In this document: positions 46,310-56,265 of the stretch, in pieces | Position numbering within the stretch: position 1 is the first letter of the stretch | Layout of the letters: each line of letters begins with the position of its first letter | Source of the DNA: Clostridium puniceum | GTDB lineage: Bacteria > Bacillota > Clostridia > Clostridiales > Clostridiaceae | Assembly (NCBI RefSeq): GCF_002006345.1 | Contig: NZ_LZZM01000043.1 | Location: 39,864 to 103,863, forward strand | Reading direction: 5' to 3' | Length of the DNA stretch: 64,000 bases | Notes under the pieces: generated by a model | Seen by the model: the letters and a program-made list of their open reading frames with translations, nothing else | What the model was told of the DNA's origin: nothing | Database searches by the model: none | Made by a program: the position numbers and the translations under genes

Positions 46310-46978
46310 ATGTATGATTCATATGATTCTGACAGTTACTTTTTTAGCAATGAAATTACTTTTTTATTAGAGCAAAAAAACAAGGATGTGATTCTTACTA
46401 TAATTAAGGCAAAGCATATAGAAGAAAATAAAGAATATATTCCAATTGCTACTAAAAAAAATGATCTTATTATGTGGAATGTTATCTTCGTTAGAGAAAT
46501 CATTAAACAAGGTTCTTCAAAACAATTTATTCATACTCTATATAATAAATATTATAGAACCATTCAGACTCTAACAAACTTAGAACAGCTTCAAAAATTA
46601 GAAATAGATATTGCCACCTGTTATTTAGATATATTAATTAATTTTGTTGAAGTAACTGATAATTTTATCATTAACAAAGTTATTGGACTTTTATATATTC
46701 GTCTTGAAGATCATCTAACTCTTCAAGACATATCTGATGAATTAAATGTATCTATAGGCTATATCTCCAAATGCTTTAAGAAAAATATGCATGTATCTGT
46801 AATGACTTATTTTAAGAATATAAAGATAGATAGAGCTAAGACGTTACTTAAAAGTACAGATAAAACTATCTTAGAAATTTCATCTCAACTGAGTTTTTGT
46901 GATCAAGGTAATTTCTCTAGAACTTTTAAGAAAATAGTTGAATTGACTCCAATGGAATATAGAAATACTTATCATTAG
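46310..46978 (+). CDS. AraC-family transcriptional regulator
   Basis: This 222-residue protein is divergent from malE and probably controls it. The C-terminal 100 residues hold two helix-turn-helix motifs: LQDISDELNVSIGYISKCFKK and ILEISSQLSFCDQGNFSRTFKK, ending PMEYRNTYH. The N-terminal 120 residues are a helical sensor without a recognisable sugar-binding cupin. An ATG 51 bases earlier is in frame, but GGGAGG lies nine bases before the ATG at 46310. TATAAT is at 46262. Confidence 0.85.
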   Translation: MYDSYDSDSYFFSNEITFLLEQKNKDVILTIIKAKHIEENKEYIPIATKKNDLIMWNVIFVREIIKQGSSKQFIHTLYNKYYRTIQTLTNLEQLQKLEIDIATCYLDILINFVEVTDNFIINKVIGLLYIRLEDHLTLQDISDELNVSIGYISKCFKKNMHVSVMTYFKNIKIDRAKTLLKSTDKTILEISSQLSFCDQGNFSRTFKKIVELTPMEYRNTYH

Positions 46979-47157
46979 TTAATTAAATAAATCATCACAT
47001 ATAAATTTTTCAATTCTAACAATAAGTCTTTTTAGAAAATATTTCTTCTTAAAATCAGCAAAAATATGTAAATTTTACATTTTAATAAATAGACAATCTA
47101 ATGACCTCACTAAAAAATACTTTGAGAAAATGAAATTTAGCATTAACAAGATAGTAC

Positions 47158-47198
47158 AAGTGCCTAAAACCTTAATAATTTTAAAGTTTTAGGCACTT
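47158..47198. terminator. Terminator between AraC regulator and GH43/ricin gene
   Basis: AAGTGCCTAAAAC pairs with GTTTTAGGCACTT followed by ATTTTAAT. It lies between the convergent regulator and GH43 genes and can serve both. Confidence 0.7.
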
Positions 47199-47276
47199 AT
47201 TTTAATAGATGAAACAATTTAACTATAAAAAATACTTAAGTTTGTTCTTATTATTACTAAATTGTTAAATAAGATT

Positions 47277-49334
47277 CTAAGAAGAAACTAAATTCCAAAG
47301 TTGTCCTTCCCCGCCCCAGTAAGTCCACTGACAAATATTTGCACCTGGCTCTCTATTCATATTATAAAGATCTAGACAAGATTTAAAATCTGATGCTTTA
47401 GTTAGAAATGCATATTTATTATCGGAAACTTTAACAACTTTAAATTTTTGCATATCTCCGCCCCAATAAGTCCACTCTGCAATATTTGCGCCATCAGCAG
47501 CATCACCATTTTTAACATCAATACAACTCTTATAATTAGATGCACCAGTTAATATAGAGTAATATCCATTGCCATCAGATACTAATTTGAATTTTTGAGC
47601 ATCATTTTTTAAGAAATTCCACTGTTGAACATTAGTACCATCGGCAGATAAACCATTTGTAATGTCTAAATACAATCCACTTAAAGAGTTTTTAATATAA
47701 TAAGTTCCGTCTAATTTAGGAGATGGATCTGTAGAATTAGAAATTTTTGATCCCCAAATAGACTCATCATTTGAACCTATTAGAGAAAAAGTCATAGTAC
47801 TATTATGAGAAGCAGATTCATCATATTGTTTGAAAAATACTCCTTTATAAGTAACACCACCAATTACCATAGTAGAATAATAAGTTCCTGACTTTTCCTT
47901 CCAAGTTCCAATATAGTCACCAGTAATGGTTCCATCAGAATTTAATGAAACTTTAGATGTGTTTAACATACCAGTTTTGGCAGTAGTTGCATCTAAACCA
48001 TGATTAATAAATTCATAAGTACCAACAATTTCACTGCTTGAATAACCAGACGAAGAAATCGAATTTCCTAAATACTCATATACTGCTGTTACTGGCCATT
48101 TATCTTCATTTAGAAATTGTTGATGAACTCTAACTTGATGACCTTCTGTTCCATTGTTGAATCTTGTATGATAAACAAGATATCTTTGACCAGAATCATC
48201 GATAAAAGCTGAATTATGACCACCTGACATATACCCCTTTGAACTAAGTTCAGAATTATCTACAGATTTTAGTGAAGAAAAAGAATAATTACCAAATAGC
48301 TTTATTCCTTTAGTTGTTTTATCATCATTACTACTTGTACATATTGCAGAATTTCCTTTTGCATCTACATACGGTCCAGTTATATTCTTTGATCTAAATA
48401 AGCGAATATGATATCCACTGAAATTGTCTGTAGCATCAAGTCCGCAATAAGATTCATATAAATAATAGTAACTAGATGATTTATCATAGACAATATATGA
48501 ACCCTCTCCAGTAGTTCCATAACCTCCTGAAATCCTTACGCCAAAATATTTATCAGAAGAATTTGTTTTTGTTTGATAAGTGTAAGAATAATCCCTTAAA
48601 CCTGTAGAATTATTTAATTTTAACATAAAAATACCACCAAACCACGAACCATATGACATCCATAAATCTCCATCTTTATCATATAGCAAACAAGGATCAA
48701 TAGCATTAGGACCATAAGAAGAATTCCAAGCTCCATTGGCTAAGTATTTACTATCTACAGTATTTGTTCCAGTAACAGTTTTGTAGTCTGTCTGGCTAGC
48801 TTCTGTAGAATTAGTGAATCCGGAATATACTATTGTTCCAGCATAAGTATACGGCCCATCTATGTTATCTGAAGTTGCAAGCGCAATAGATGAATAGAAA
48901 TTATTTCCATTAACACTCATATACATACACCATTTTTTCATTGTAGTGTTGTAAATAACATCAGGTGCCCAAAGATTTCCACTAATGTCATATGAACTAC
49001 TTCCATGAGAAGCCCATTTACCTCCAACAGAAAAAATCTTTGCATAATCACTATTAATATTAGTTTCAAAAGTTTTCCAAGATGTTAAATTAGATGAAAC
49101 TGCATCTGCCTTATGTGATCCAAAAACATAATACCTACCATTAGCCTTTACAATTGATGGATCATGTACCGATACTCTTGAAGTATTTAATACAGCTGCT
49201 GAAGCAGTAATTGTGTTATTAAATAAATTAATTGGAAATTGGCCTAATGCAGCTAGGAACATTAATAATATTCCTAACATAAATGATGTAATTTTTTTTA
49301 CTTTACTCTTCATTTTATTCGATATAAAAATCAT
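47277..49334 (-). CDS. Secreted GH43 arabinanase with C-terminal ricin-type lectin domain
   Basis: This 685-residue extracellular enzyme has a signal peptide (FMLGILLMFLAALGQF), a GH43 catalytic domain (acidic residues in VHDPSIVKANGRYYV, AIDPCLLYDKDGDLW and GTTGEGSYIVYD), the PF16369-like beta domain (about 400-540, ending SNDESIWGSKI) and a ricin-B carbohydrate-binding domain with three QxF/W-type repeats (for example GTNVQQWNFLKNDAQKFKLV and GANIAEWTYWGGDMQKFKVV). The first ATG is supported by GGAGG. A cre-like site precedes it. It attacks arabinan of plant cell walls; exact product is inferred. Confidence 0.88.
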   Translation of the reverse strand: MIFISNKMKSKVKKITSFMLGILLMFLAALGQFPINLFNNTITASAAVLNTSRVSVHDPSIVKANGRYYVFGSHKADAVSSNLTSWKTFETNINSDYAKIFSVGGKWASHGSSSYDISGNLWAPDVIYNTTMKKWCMYMSVNGNNFYSSIALATSDNIDGPYTYAGTIVYSGFTNSTEASQTDYKTVTGTNTVDSKYLANGAWNSSYGPNAIDPCLLYDKDGDLWMSYGSWFGGIFMLKLNNSTGLRDYSYTYQTKTNSSDKYFGVRISGGYGTTGEGSYIVYDKSSSYYYLYESYCGLDATDNFSGYHIRLFRSKNITGPYVDAKGNSAICTSSNDDKTTKGIKLFGNYSFSSLKSVDNSELSSKGYMSGGHNSAFIDDSGQRYLVYHTRFNNGTEGHQVRVHQQFLNEDKWPVTAVYEYLGNSISSSGYSSSEIVGTYEFINHGLDATTAKTGMLNTSKVSLNSDGTITGDYIGTWKEKSGTYYSTMVIGGVTYKGVFFKQYDESASHNSTMTFSLIGSNDESIWGSKISNSTDPSPKLDGTYYIKNSLSGLYLDITNGLSADGTNVQQWNFLKNDAQKFKLVSDGNGYYSILTGASNYKSCIDVKNGDAADGANIAEWTYWGGDMQKFKVVKVSDNKYAFLTKASDFKSCLDLYNMNREPGANICQWTYWGGEGQLWNLVSS

Positions 49335-49385
49335 ATCTTTTCCTCCTTTTTATTGTTAATAGCTGTTTCGATAGAAGAATTCTTG

Positions 49386-49399
49386 TGATATCGTTTTCT
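49386..49399 (-). promoter_or_regulatory. Candidate cre site upstream of GH43/ricin gene
   Basis: AGAAAACGATATCA on the minus strand matches 13 of 14 positions of the cre consensus and lies about 50 bases before the start codon. Catabolite repression of this hydrolase is the likely meaning. Confidence 0.6.
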
Positions 49400-49988
49400 T
49401 TAATACTTTTATTTTCTCACTCTCCTTTTATAAACAATATATAAGTTTATAAATGTATAAAATAGTACATATATATCTAAATAGAATAAATTGTAAAACT
49501 TATGATAATATTATACTTTATCAACCTAATAATTGTAAACTATCTAAAATTAAATATTTATTCCAAAAGATTATTGTTTATTTTTGAAATAAATAAAATT
49601 TTATTTTAAATGTATATAAATAAAAAAAACTATAGATAAACTGTAAGAAATTATTCCTGTAACAATTAATAATAAGTGTAAAGCAAATGAGTTAGCTAAT
49701 CTCAAATAACTTTATAAAAATTCAAAATATGAAAGAAATAAGGAAAATGTAAAAGTAAAAAAGCATTATTACTACATTTTGATTTTAAAAGTTATCTGCA
49801 TATTTTGTGAATTGGTATTACTATTTGTGCTTTTTTCTGTTTTATTACTATTTGTGTTTGCACTGTCTTCATTGTTATTATATTATCACTATCTTTTTGT
49901 GTAGCGACATTGTTATCTTTCGCATCCTTATTAGTAGCATCTTCCTTGTTGCTAAATACTTCAATACTTCCGTTAGTAAAATTGATTT

Positions 49989-50197
49989 TAAAAAATAACA
50001 CACGTCTAGCTATTTTTCTCTAACTAAACGTGTGCTATATCATGTCCTGCATTAAGTATTAAGTGCCAGTATTAGTTGGCTACTCTGTGGCTGAGAGAAG
50101 GGGATTTGGAAACTATCTAATGCACCCGTAAGCCTAAAATTCACGTTAAGCACTCAATAAAAGGTAAATTACACTAACCTAATTCAGCCTCTATATA
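49989..50197 (-). ncRNA. Candidate structured non-coding RNA, about 210 nt
   Basis: In a gap without credible genes, a region less AT-rich than its surroundings ends in a strong minus-strand terminator: a 14-base stem (49999-50012 with 50021-50034) followed by TTATTTTTT. A TATAAT at 50204-50209 gives a start near 50197. Internal pairings include AGTGC/GCACT and ATTAG/CTAAT. No known riboswitch core (TPP, cobalamin, lysine, SAM, c-di-GMP) was recognised. The size fits abundant clostridial RNAs such as the raiA motif, but I cannot confirm identity. Confidence 0.5.
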
Positions 50198-50400
50198 CTC
50201 ACTATTATAGTTTTTCATTAGCTATATAATATTCTTATTGTTCAAGAATATTTAAACTATTAGAAATAGCTTGAATAATTTAACAATTATCTTTAAACAC
50301 TCTTTTTGTTTGCTATGTAGATTTTAACTTAAGCATAATGATATACTAAAAGAAAAAGTAACTTTATAAGCATTATTTTTACAGAGAGGAAGTGTTTAAA

Positions 50401-51114
50401 ATGCAAAGTAATATAAGTCTCTCAGAGCTTGAAAAGATAATTCTGAATAAAATACATGATCATATTAGTCGAAATGAAAAAGTTGGAATAAATACGATAT
50501 CCCAAGAATGCTTTGTTTCAAAAGCAGCAATTATAAAATTATCAAAGAAACTTGGATACAGCGGTTATAGTGAAATGTATTATACAACTCTTGCCTCTAC
50601 TAATAATGCACTTAAATTAGATTTTTCTGATAATATTGTTGGTACATATGAAAGTGACTCTTTAAAAATTCATGTTAACATGCTTGTAGAATTACTTAGA
50701 GAGTATAGAGAAAAAAGAATTTATCTTGATTCCCTAGGCTTTTGTGACAGTGCTAAGGAATATTATTTACAAAAATTATTATCATTTGGATTTGATGCAG
50801 CTAGTAGCTATCATTACGAAGCCTTTAGCAGAAATAAATCTGGGCTTTATTTTTTCCTTTCTTACTCTGGAGCAAGGTCAGAAATTCTTGAAAAGGTTAA
50901 CGTAGCTATTGAGAATAATTTTAAGGTTGTAGCTTTTACTTCAACTAAGGATTCTCCATTGGGTAAAATATCTCATATGACAATAGAAGTCGCTGGAACC
51001 AAATCAGATAAAGAACATTATCTACCTAACTTTTTCACTTCAAATTTAATAATCTTATTGGAATTAGCATTAAGCAAATATTCTAATAAATATTTATCAC
51101 ACAAAAAAAACTAG
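50401..51114 (+). CDS. MurR/RpiR-family regulator of the adjacent PTS/GH4 operon
   Basis: This 237-residue protein has an N-terminal helix-turn-helix (VGINTISQECFVSKAAIIKLSKKLGYSGYSE) and a C-terminal SIS sugar-phosphate sensing domain (FFLSYSGARSEILEKVNVAI). It starts at the ATG preceded by AGAGAGGA; an in-frame GTG nine bases earlier lacks a site of its own. It is followed at 225 bases by the EIICB-GH4-EIIA genes, which it likely controls through sugar phosphates. It is a paralogue of the regulator at 59549. Confidence 0.86.
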   Translation: MQSNISLSELEKIILNKIHDHISRNEKVGINTISQECFVSKAAIIKLSKKLGYSGYSEMYYTTLASTNNALKLDFSDNIVGTYESDSLKIHVNMLVELLREYREKRIYLDSLGFCDSAKEYYLQKLLSFGFDAASSYHYEAFSRNKSGLYFFLSYSGARSEILEKVNVAIENNFKVVAFTSTKDSPLGKISHMTIEVAGTKSDKEHYLPNFFTSNLIILLELALSKYSNKYLSHKKN

Positions 51115-51232
51115 CACTTATGTACTCAATTAAATACGGCGCCTATGCTATAAATGGTCTGTTAAACGTAGATTATTGTATAAAAATATTTACAATAATC
51201 TCTTCTAACAGCCCTTTTTATGTTTGCAGCTC

Positions 51233-51248
51233 AGTGAACTTTTTCACT
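51233..51248 (+). promoter_or_regulatory. Candidate RpiR operator before the first EIICB gene
   Basis: AGTGAACTTTTTCACT is a 6+6 inverted repeat. A similar TGAA...TTCA palindrome (59415-59430) lies before the second RpiR gene. Just upstream AGATTATTGT and ACAATAATCT form a hairpin at about 51171-51202. Binding is inferred. Confidence 0.35.
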
Positions 51249-51339
51249 AAAAGTAAACATTATCATAGAAGCGGCAAATCCATTGATACTAACTATAATC
51301 TAGAGTATATTAAAAACAAATAAAAGGAGGTACATATTT

Positions 51340-52896
51340 ATGAAAGAAAAATTATTATCATTAAGTCAAAAGTTTTCACAAGCCGCAGTACAACCTGTAA
51401 TGTTCTTAGCAATTATGGGAACAGGTCTTGCTATTGCTGTCATCATGCAACTTAGTTTTATGCCATCATTTATAATCTTTATTGGAACTTTATTAAAGAC
51501 CATGATGAATGCTATGCTAAACAATCTTTCCATCATTTTTTGCGTTGGACTGACGACTGCATTTGCTAAAACCAAAAAAGTAGATGCCGCTATTATAAGC
51601 CTGATTGTATACATTATTTTTTTGGCTGGAAACAATGCATGGCTTACTTCACAAAACATTCTGGCTCAACCCGGTGCCATGGGGTTATTTGGAACTGGAC
51701 AAAATCTTGTTTTGGGATTCCAGGTAGTAGACATGAATGTATTTTTAGGAATAATACTCGGATGCATTACTGGATATGTATTTAATAAAGCATCTAATAT
51801 ACAATTCGTAGAAATGTTTCGAGTATACGGTGGATCACGACTTGTATTTATAATCATGATACCAATTACTTTAATATTAGCAATTGTACTTAGTTATGTA
51901 TGGCCTGTTATAAATTATGGTATTTCTTGTTTATCAGTATTCATGAAGGGTGCAGGTTCACTAGGAGTATTCGTATATGCATTTGGTAACAGATTTTTAA
52001 TCCCAACAGGATTACATCATTTATTATGGATGCCATTTTGCTTTACCGGATTTGGAGGAAGTGCCCAAATTGATGGCAATACTGTCCAAGGTGCCGTAAA
52101 CATTTTCTATGCTGAAATGGGTAGTGGTGCTAATTTAACAGCTATTGATCCTTCAATAAGATTTGCTACTTTTGGATTTGCAAAAATCTTTGCAAGCTTA
52201 GGTATAGTTCTTGCTATGATAAAAACTGCAAAGCCCGAAAATAAAAGCACTGTAAAAGGTTTGCTTATACCAACACTTTTCGTTTCAATGGTAGCTGGTA
52301 TTACAGAGCCTCTTGATTTCGCATTTCTTTTTATATCACCATTACTTTGGCTGGTACATGGATTACTTACAGGTTTTTCAGAAATGCTGCTTTGGATATT
52401 AGGCTCGAGAACATATTCAATTTATGGCTTACTTGATACTATAGTTTGTAATTCTGTTATAGATCCAAAACTATCTAAGATATATATTTTCTTCACCGTT
52501 GGTATTGTAATGGCTATAGTATGGTACTTCACTTTTGTTTTCCTAATTAAAAAATTCGACATTAAGACACCTGGTAGAGAAGACTCTGTTAACAATGAGA
52601 CAAGCTACGTTTCATCTGCAAATGATGATTCTAGTGACCAAAATGCTGAATTATTTATTGAAGGGCTAGGTGGTGCAGAAAATATTATAGAAATAAACAA
52701 CTGCTTTACACGCTTAAGAATTGATGTAAACGACATTAACAAGGTAAATAAACAAATAATTAGCAAAGGAAAACAAAAAGGTGTTGTTATTAAAGGAAAT
52801 AACGTACAGATTATTATTGGAATGACTGTAGAAAGCGAAAAAGAAAAACTTGTTAATGTATTAAGCATAAAAAAACATAAAAAAGGAGTAATGTAA
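51340..52896 (+). CDS. Alpha-glucoside PTS transporter, EIICB
   Basis: This sugar permease and its phosphocarrier domain act with EIIA and HPr to import and phosphorylate an alpha-glucoside. EIIC (about 1-410) has some ten helices, ending FVFLIKKFDIKTPGRED, then a linker and the EIIB domain with the phosphorylated Cys in INNCFTRLRIDV. Of the glucose superfamily, it has 518 residues with no fused EIIA. It lies one base before the GH4 gene. Its own EIIA is at 54448. Maltose versus isomeric disaccharides cannot be distinguished. Confidence 0.9.
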   Translation: MKEKLLSLSQKFSQAAVQPVMFLAIMGTGLAIAVIMQLSFMPSFIIFIGTLLKTMMNAMLNNLSIIFCVGLTTAFAKTKKVDAAIISLIVYIIFLAGNNAWLTSQNILAQPGAMGLFGTGQNLVLGFQVVDMNVFLGIILGCITGYVFNKASNIQFVEMFRVYGGSRLVFIIMIPITLILAIVLSYVWPVINYGISCLSVFMKGAGSLGVFVYAFGNRFLIPTGLHHLLWMPFCFTGFGGSAQIDGNTVQGAVNIFYAEMGSGANLTAIDPSIRFATFGFAKIFASLGIVLAMIKTAKPENKSTVKGLLIPTLFVSMVAGITEPLDFAFLFISPLLWLVHGLLTGFSEMLLWILGSRTYSIYGLLDTIVCNSVIDPKLSKIYIFFTVGIVMAIVWYFTFVFLIKKFDIKTPGREDSVNNETSYVSSANDDSSDQNAELFIEGLGGAENIIEINNCFTRLRIDVNDINKVNKQIISKGKQKGVVIKGNNVQIIIGMTVESEKEKLVNVLSIKKHKKGVM

Positions 52897-52897
52897 A

Positions 52898-54235
52898 ATG
52901 AAAAAGTATTCAATTTGTATCGTTGGTGGAGCAAGCCGTTATACGCCAGATATGCTTGCAATGTTATGTAATCAAAAAGATAGATTTCCTTTAAAGAAAA
53001 TTGTCTTATATGATAATGAAAGTGAACGTCAAAATATAGTTGGAAAATATGCTGAAATATTATTTAAAGAATATTATCCAGAACTAGAAGAAATCATATA
53101 TACTACTGATGAAAAAGAAGCATTTAAAGACATAGACTTTGCACTTATGCAAATTCGTGCAGGAAGATTAAAAATGCGTGAAAAAGATGAAAAGATTTCA
53201 TTAAAGCATGAATGTCTTGGTCAGGAAACATGTGGTCCTGGTGGATTTGCTTATGGATTAAGAAGTGTTCCTGCTGTTATTAATTTAATAAAAAGTATTC
53301 GTACTTATTCTTCAGAATGTTGGATTTTAAATTATTCAAATCCAGCTGCAATTGTTGCAGAAGCAACAAAGAGAGTATTTCCTAGCGATTATCGTATTAT
53401 TAACATTTGTGATATGCCGATTGCAATTATGGACATTTATGCAAGTGTGCTTGGATTAAAGAGAAGAGATTTAGAACCTAAATATTTTGGCTTAAATCAT
53501 TTTGGCTGGTTTACACATATCCTAAACAAAAAGACTGGAGAAGATTATTTACCTAAATTAAGAGAAATATTAAAAACTCCAGTAGATGTACAGACAGAAC
53601 CTCTTTTTAAAGAGCCTTCATGGAAAGCAACATTTGAATTCATGAGTCAAATGATTAATGATTATGATGAATATCTACCAAACACATACTTACAATATTA
53701 TTTATATCCAAATAAAATGAGAGATAAAGAAAATCCAGAATACACAAGAGCCAATGAAGTAATAGATGGAAATGAAAAAGAAACTTATGGAAGATTACGT
53801 GAAATTATATCTCTAGGCAAAATACGTGGTACTAAATATGAAATCACTAGTGATGTAGGATGTCATGCAGAATATATAGTTGATTTAGCAACAGCAATTG
53901 CTAATAACACAAATGAAATTTTCCTAACAATCACAGAAAATAATGGAGCTATTCAAAATGTTTCATCTGGAATGATGGTGGAAGTTCCATGCCGTGTTGG
54001 AAGTAACGGAGTTGAACCATTAGCAGTTGGAAGTATTCCTACTTTTTACAAGGGACTTATGGAAAATCAGTATGCATATGAAAAATTATCAGTAGATGCC
54101 TGCTTAGAAGGAAGCTATCAAAAGGCATTACAGGCACTTGTATTAAATCGTACAGTTGTAAATACTAATATTGCTAAAGAATTATTAGAAGATTTAATGG
54201 AAGCAAATAAAGGATATTGGAATGAACTCCGTTAG
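52898..54235 (+). CDS. GH4 6-phospho-alpha-glucosidase
   Basis: This cytosolic enzyme cleaves the 6-phospho sugar delivered by the PTS, using NAD and a divalent metal. It opens with an NAD-binding motif (IVGGASRYTPDML). Metal-site residues are Cys in NICDMPIA and His in GLNHFGWF. A conserved GQETCGPGGFAYGLRS and the aspartate-type loop PNTYLQYYLYP match MalH-like enzymes. At 445 residues it is normal. It is tightly linked to EIICB. The paralogue at 57913 is similar along its length. Confidence 0.92.
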   Translation: MKKYSICIVGGASRYTPDMLAMLCNQKDRFPLKKIVLYDNESERQNIVGKYAEILFKEYYPELEEIIYTTDEKEAFKDIDFALMQIRAGRLKMREKDEKISLKHECLGQETCGPGGFAYGLRSVPAVINLIKSIRTYSSECWILNYSNPAAIVAEATKRVFPSDYRIINICDMPIAIMDIYASVLGLKRRDLEPKYFGLNHFGWFTHILNKKTGEDYLPKLREILKTPVDVQTEPLFKEPSWKATFEFMSQMINDYDEYLPNTYLQYYLYPNKMRDKENPEYTRANEVIDGNEKETYGRLREIISLGKIRGTKYEITSDVGCHAEYIVDLATAIANNTNEIFLTITENNGAIQNVSSGMMVEVPCRVGSNGVEPLAVGSIPTFYKGLMENQYAYEKLSVDACLEGSYQKALQALVLNRTVVNTNIAKELLEDLMEANKGYWNELR

Positions 54236-54447
54236 ATTTCAGCTGATTTATAATATATAATTAGTATCCTTGATTGAATGGGCTACCTAGTAATCCAAAA
54301 TAAGAAGTATACAACATTATAATTTATACTCTTGATTATAAATTAGCAGTTGTAATCAAGGATATAAAAAGCATATATCTGCTTATGCTTATTAAATATA
54401 TGAAAAATTATATAACTAATACAAGGTTATGGTGGAGGTTATAATAA

Positions 54448-54939
54448 GTGTTTAAAAAATTATTTTCCAAAAATATTAGCGAATCTATATTTGCTTATGC
54501 TTCTGGAAATCTTGTAAAAATTGAAGATGTTCCAGACCCTGTTTTTAGCCAAAAACTTATGGGAGAAGGTGTTGCAATTATACCTTCAAATGGTCAAATC
54601 CTTGCACCTGTAGATGGAGAAATCATCCTAATTGCAGAAACTAAACATGCTTTTGCATTAAGAACTGCTCTTGGGCAAGAAATTCTTATTCATATTGGGT
54701 TGGAAACCATAAATCTTAACGGACAAGGATTTAATTTTCTTGTAAAATTAGGGGATAAAGTTAAAAAAGGACAGATTATTGTTGAAGCAGATTTAGATTT
54801 TATTAAACAAAATTCAAGTAGCACAATTATTCCTATGATTATTACAAATAGTAATGAAGATCGTTTTAATTTTAAGTGGGAAAATATTAATAAAGTTAAA
54901 GCTGGAGAAACAAAACTATTTGAAACACAGTTAAAATAA
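54448..54939 (+). CDS. PTS EIIA (glucose family)
   Basis: This 163-residue soluble phosphocarrier delivers phosphate from HPr to the upstream EIICB. The active His is in ILIHIGLETINLNG. Flanking signatures are PDPVFSQKLMGEGVAIIPSNG and LGDKVKKGQIIVEADLDF. It starts with GTG, with GGAGG ten bases upstream. A 212-base gap separates it from GH4 with a weak CTTGATTA hairpin but no strong terminator, so co-transcription is likely. Confidence 0.92.
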   Translation: MFKKLFSKNISESIFAYASGNLVKIEDVPDPVFSQKLMGEGVAIIPSNGQILAPVDGEIILIAETKHAFALRTALGQEILIHIGLETINLNGQGFNFLVKLGDKVKKGQIIVEADLDFIKQNSSSTIIPMIITNSNEDRFNFKWENINKVKAGETKLFETQLK

Positions 54940-55033
54940 CATTATTAAGGTAAAAGCAAATATTAAAAAACTCATTTTTTAGATAAGATTATAAAAAGTA
55001 TGGTTATGTTTAACTATCTATACAAACATCAAA

Positions 55034-55072
55034 AGTGCCTTAAGTCACAGTAATTAAAGGACTTAAGGCACT
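55034..55072 (+). terminator. Terminator after the first EIIA
   Basis: AGTGCCTTAAGTC pairs with GACTTAAGGCACT with a 13-base loop, about 95 bases after the EIIA stop. The T-tail is weak. Confidence 0.6.
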
Positions 55073-55375
55073 CAACTCATGTTTATCTGAACCATGCATA
55101 ATTTCTATTCATTTTAGTTCTAACTAATGATAGGAATAATTTATCTTAATATCTAATTGAACTTTTAAATACAAATCCTTTTGATGGTGTTAAAACCCCA
55201 TCAGAAAGTGAAATGAAGAAACCAACAAAAAATAAATATATATTCATATAGATACTGATCAAAAGCTTGATGCTGTTAATTCTCCATAATATTAAAACTT
55301 CTGATTACAATATACTTGATAAATTAACATTTTATACAGTAGTTTTGGGTATAAATTTCAATAGTTCTTAAAATC

Positions 55376-55422
55376 AAAAAATGCCTGAGTCCTTAGTTTT
55401 GCTAAGCTCTCAGGCATTTTTT
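55376..55422. terminator. Strong terminator in the region between the two EIIA genes
   Basis: AAAAATGCCTGAG pairs with CTCAGGCATTTTTT, an A-run and T-run flanked stem that can end transcription both ways. It lies just downstream (minus sense) of a coding remnant. Confidence 0.75.
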
Positions 55423-55432
55423 ACATCTTATT

Positions 55433-55572
55433 TTAATGGCGAAAAGAAGGGGGATTTGAAAGCTTTATCGCAACTTTAGCAATCTCAATGTTTTCAATTT
55501 CTGTGATCATCTGTTTCATTATCTGATTACAAAAAACATGCTGGATTACAGTCTCTTGTGATAAACTACGAT
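55433..55572 (-). pseudogene. Possible 3' remnant of a lost gene
   Basis: On the minus strand an open stretch reads SLSQETVIQHVFCNQ, then IMKQMITEIENIEIAKVAIK and stops after PPSFRH. It has no start codon or ribosome site, but reads like the amphipathic C-terminus of a real protein and ends next to a strong terminator. A second coding-like remnant (NTNPFDGVKTPSESEMKK) lies on the plus strand at about 55155-55245. Families are not recognised. Confidence 0.3.
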
Positions 55573-55778
55573 TAATTTACATCAATTATTTTTACGCCCC
55601 TAAAACCATTTGATGAAGCAGAACATATTATAAGCATATATATAAATTAACGCGTTGCGCTAGTTATCTATATACTTTGTCAAAAAACTTAAATAACAAA
55701 GGAAACCGTTTTATACTTTTAAGGCCTATAATTAGACTTTGGTTACATACTGCTCCCTTCATTATCTATCTTAACTTG

Positions 55779-56255
55779 CTATTGAGGAATTTTCATTATA
55801 GTAGCTCCAGCTTTCTTATCTCCCAAATATTTTATAATATTTCTATCTGCATGATTAATTATGACGACTGGAGTTATTGTATTAATACCTTTATTTTTCA
55901 TGAATTCTAAGTCTACTTTTATAAGTTCTTTACCTATAGTTACGTCTTCTCCTTCATTTATTAGAACCTCAAAACCTTCACCATTTAAATTAACAGTTTC
56001 TAATCCAATGTGAATTATTATTTCTAAATCATCACTACTCTTTAGTAAAATTGCATGTTTGGTTTTAAAAATTTGAGCTACATATCCATTTACAGGTGAG
56101 CATATAATATTATCTTCAGGAATTACTGCAATACCTTCACCCATCATTTTATCAGAAAACACTGAATCTGGGACTTCGGAAATATCAACAATTTTCCCCT
56201 TTATCGGAGAATATATTACAATATCATTTTTTTTCATAAATAATTTACTAAACAT
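55779..56255 (-). CDS. PTS EIIA (glucose family), second copy
   Basis: This 158-residue phosphocarrier has the active His in IIIHIGLETVNLNG and the flanking sequence SDKMMGEGIAVIPEDN. It lies ten bases after the second EIICB. AGGTGA precedes the ATG. It faces the first EIIA tail to tail, 840 bases apart, a gap that contains two terminators and coding remnants. Confidence 0.92.
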   Translation of the reverse strand: MFSKLFMKKNDIVIYSPIKGKIVDISEVPDSVFSDKMMGEGIAVIPEDNIICSPVNGYVAQIFKTKHAILLKSSDDLEIIIHIGLETVNLNGEGFEVLINEGEDVTIGKELIKVDLEFMKNKGINTITPVVIINHADRNIIKYLGDKKAGATIMKIPQ

Positions 56256-56265
56256 ATAGAATCAC

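Noticed and set aside
49792..50001. 69-residue minus-strand frame
   Set aside because: It starts with a GTG inside the terminator stem of the candidate RNA, without a ribosome site, and reads as low-complexity Lys/Asp/Asn/Val.
50036..50160. TPP riboswitch suggested by a CTGAGA string on the plus strand
   Set aside because: The rest of the thi-box core (ACCTGATC region) is absent, and the terminator with T-run is on the minus strand.
51120..51323. 67-residue plus-strand frame between RpiR and EIICB
   Set aside because: No ribosome site, no protein-like composition, and it covers the hairpin and operator-like palindrome of the PTS operon leader.
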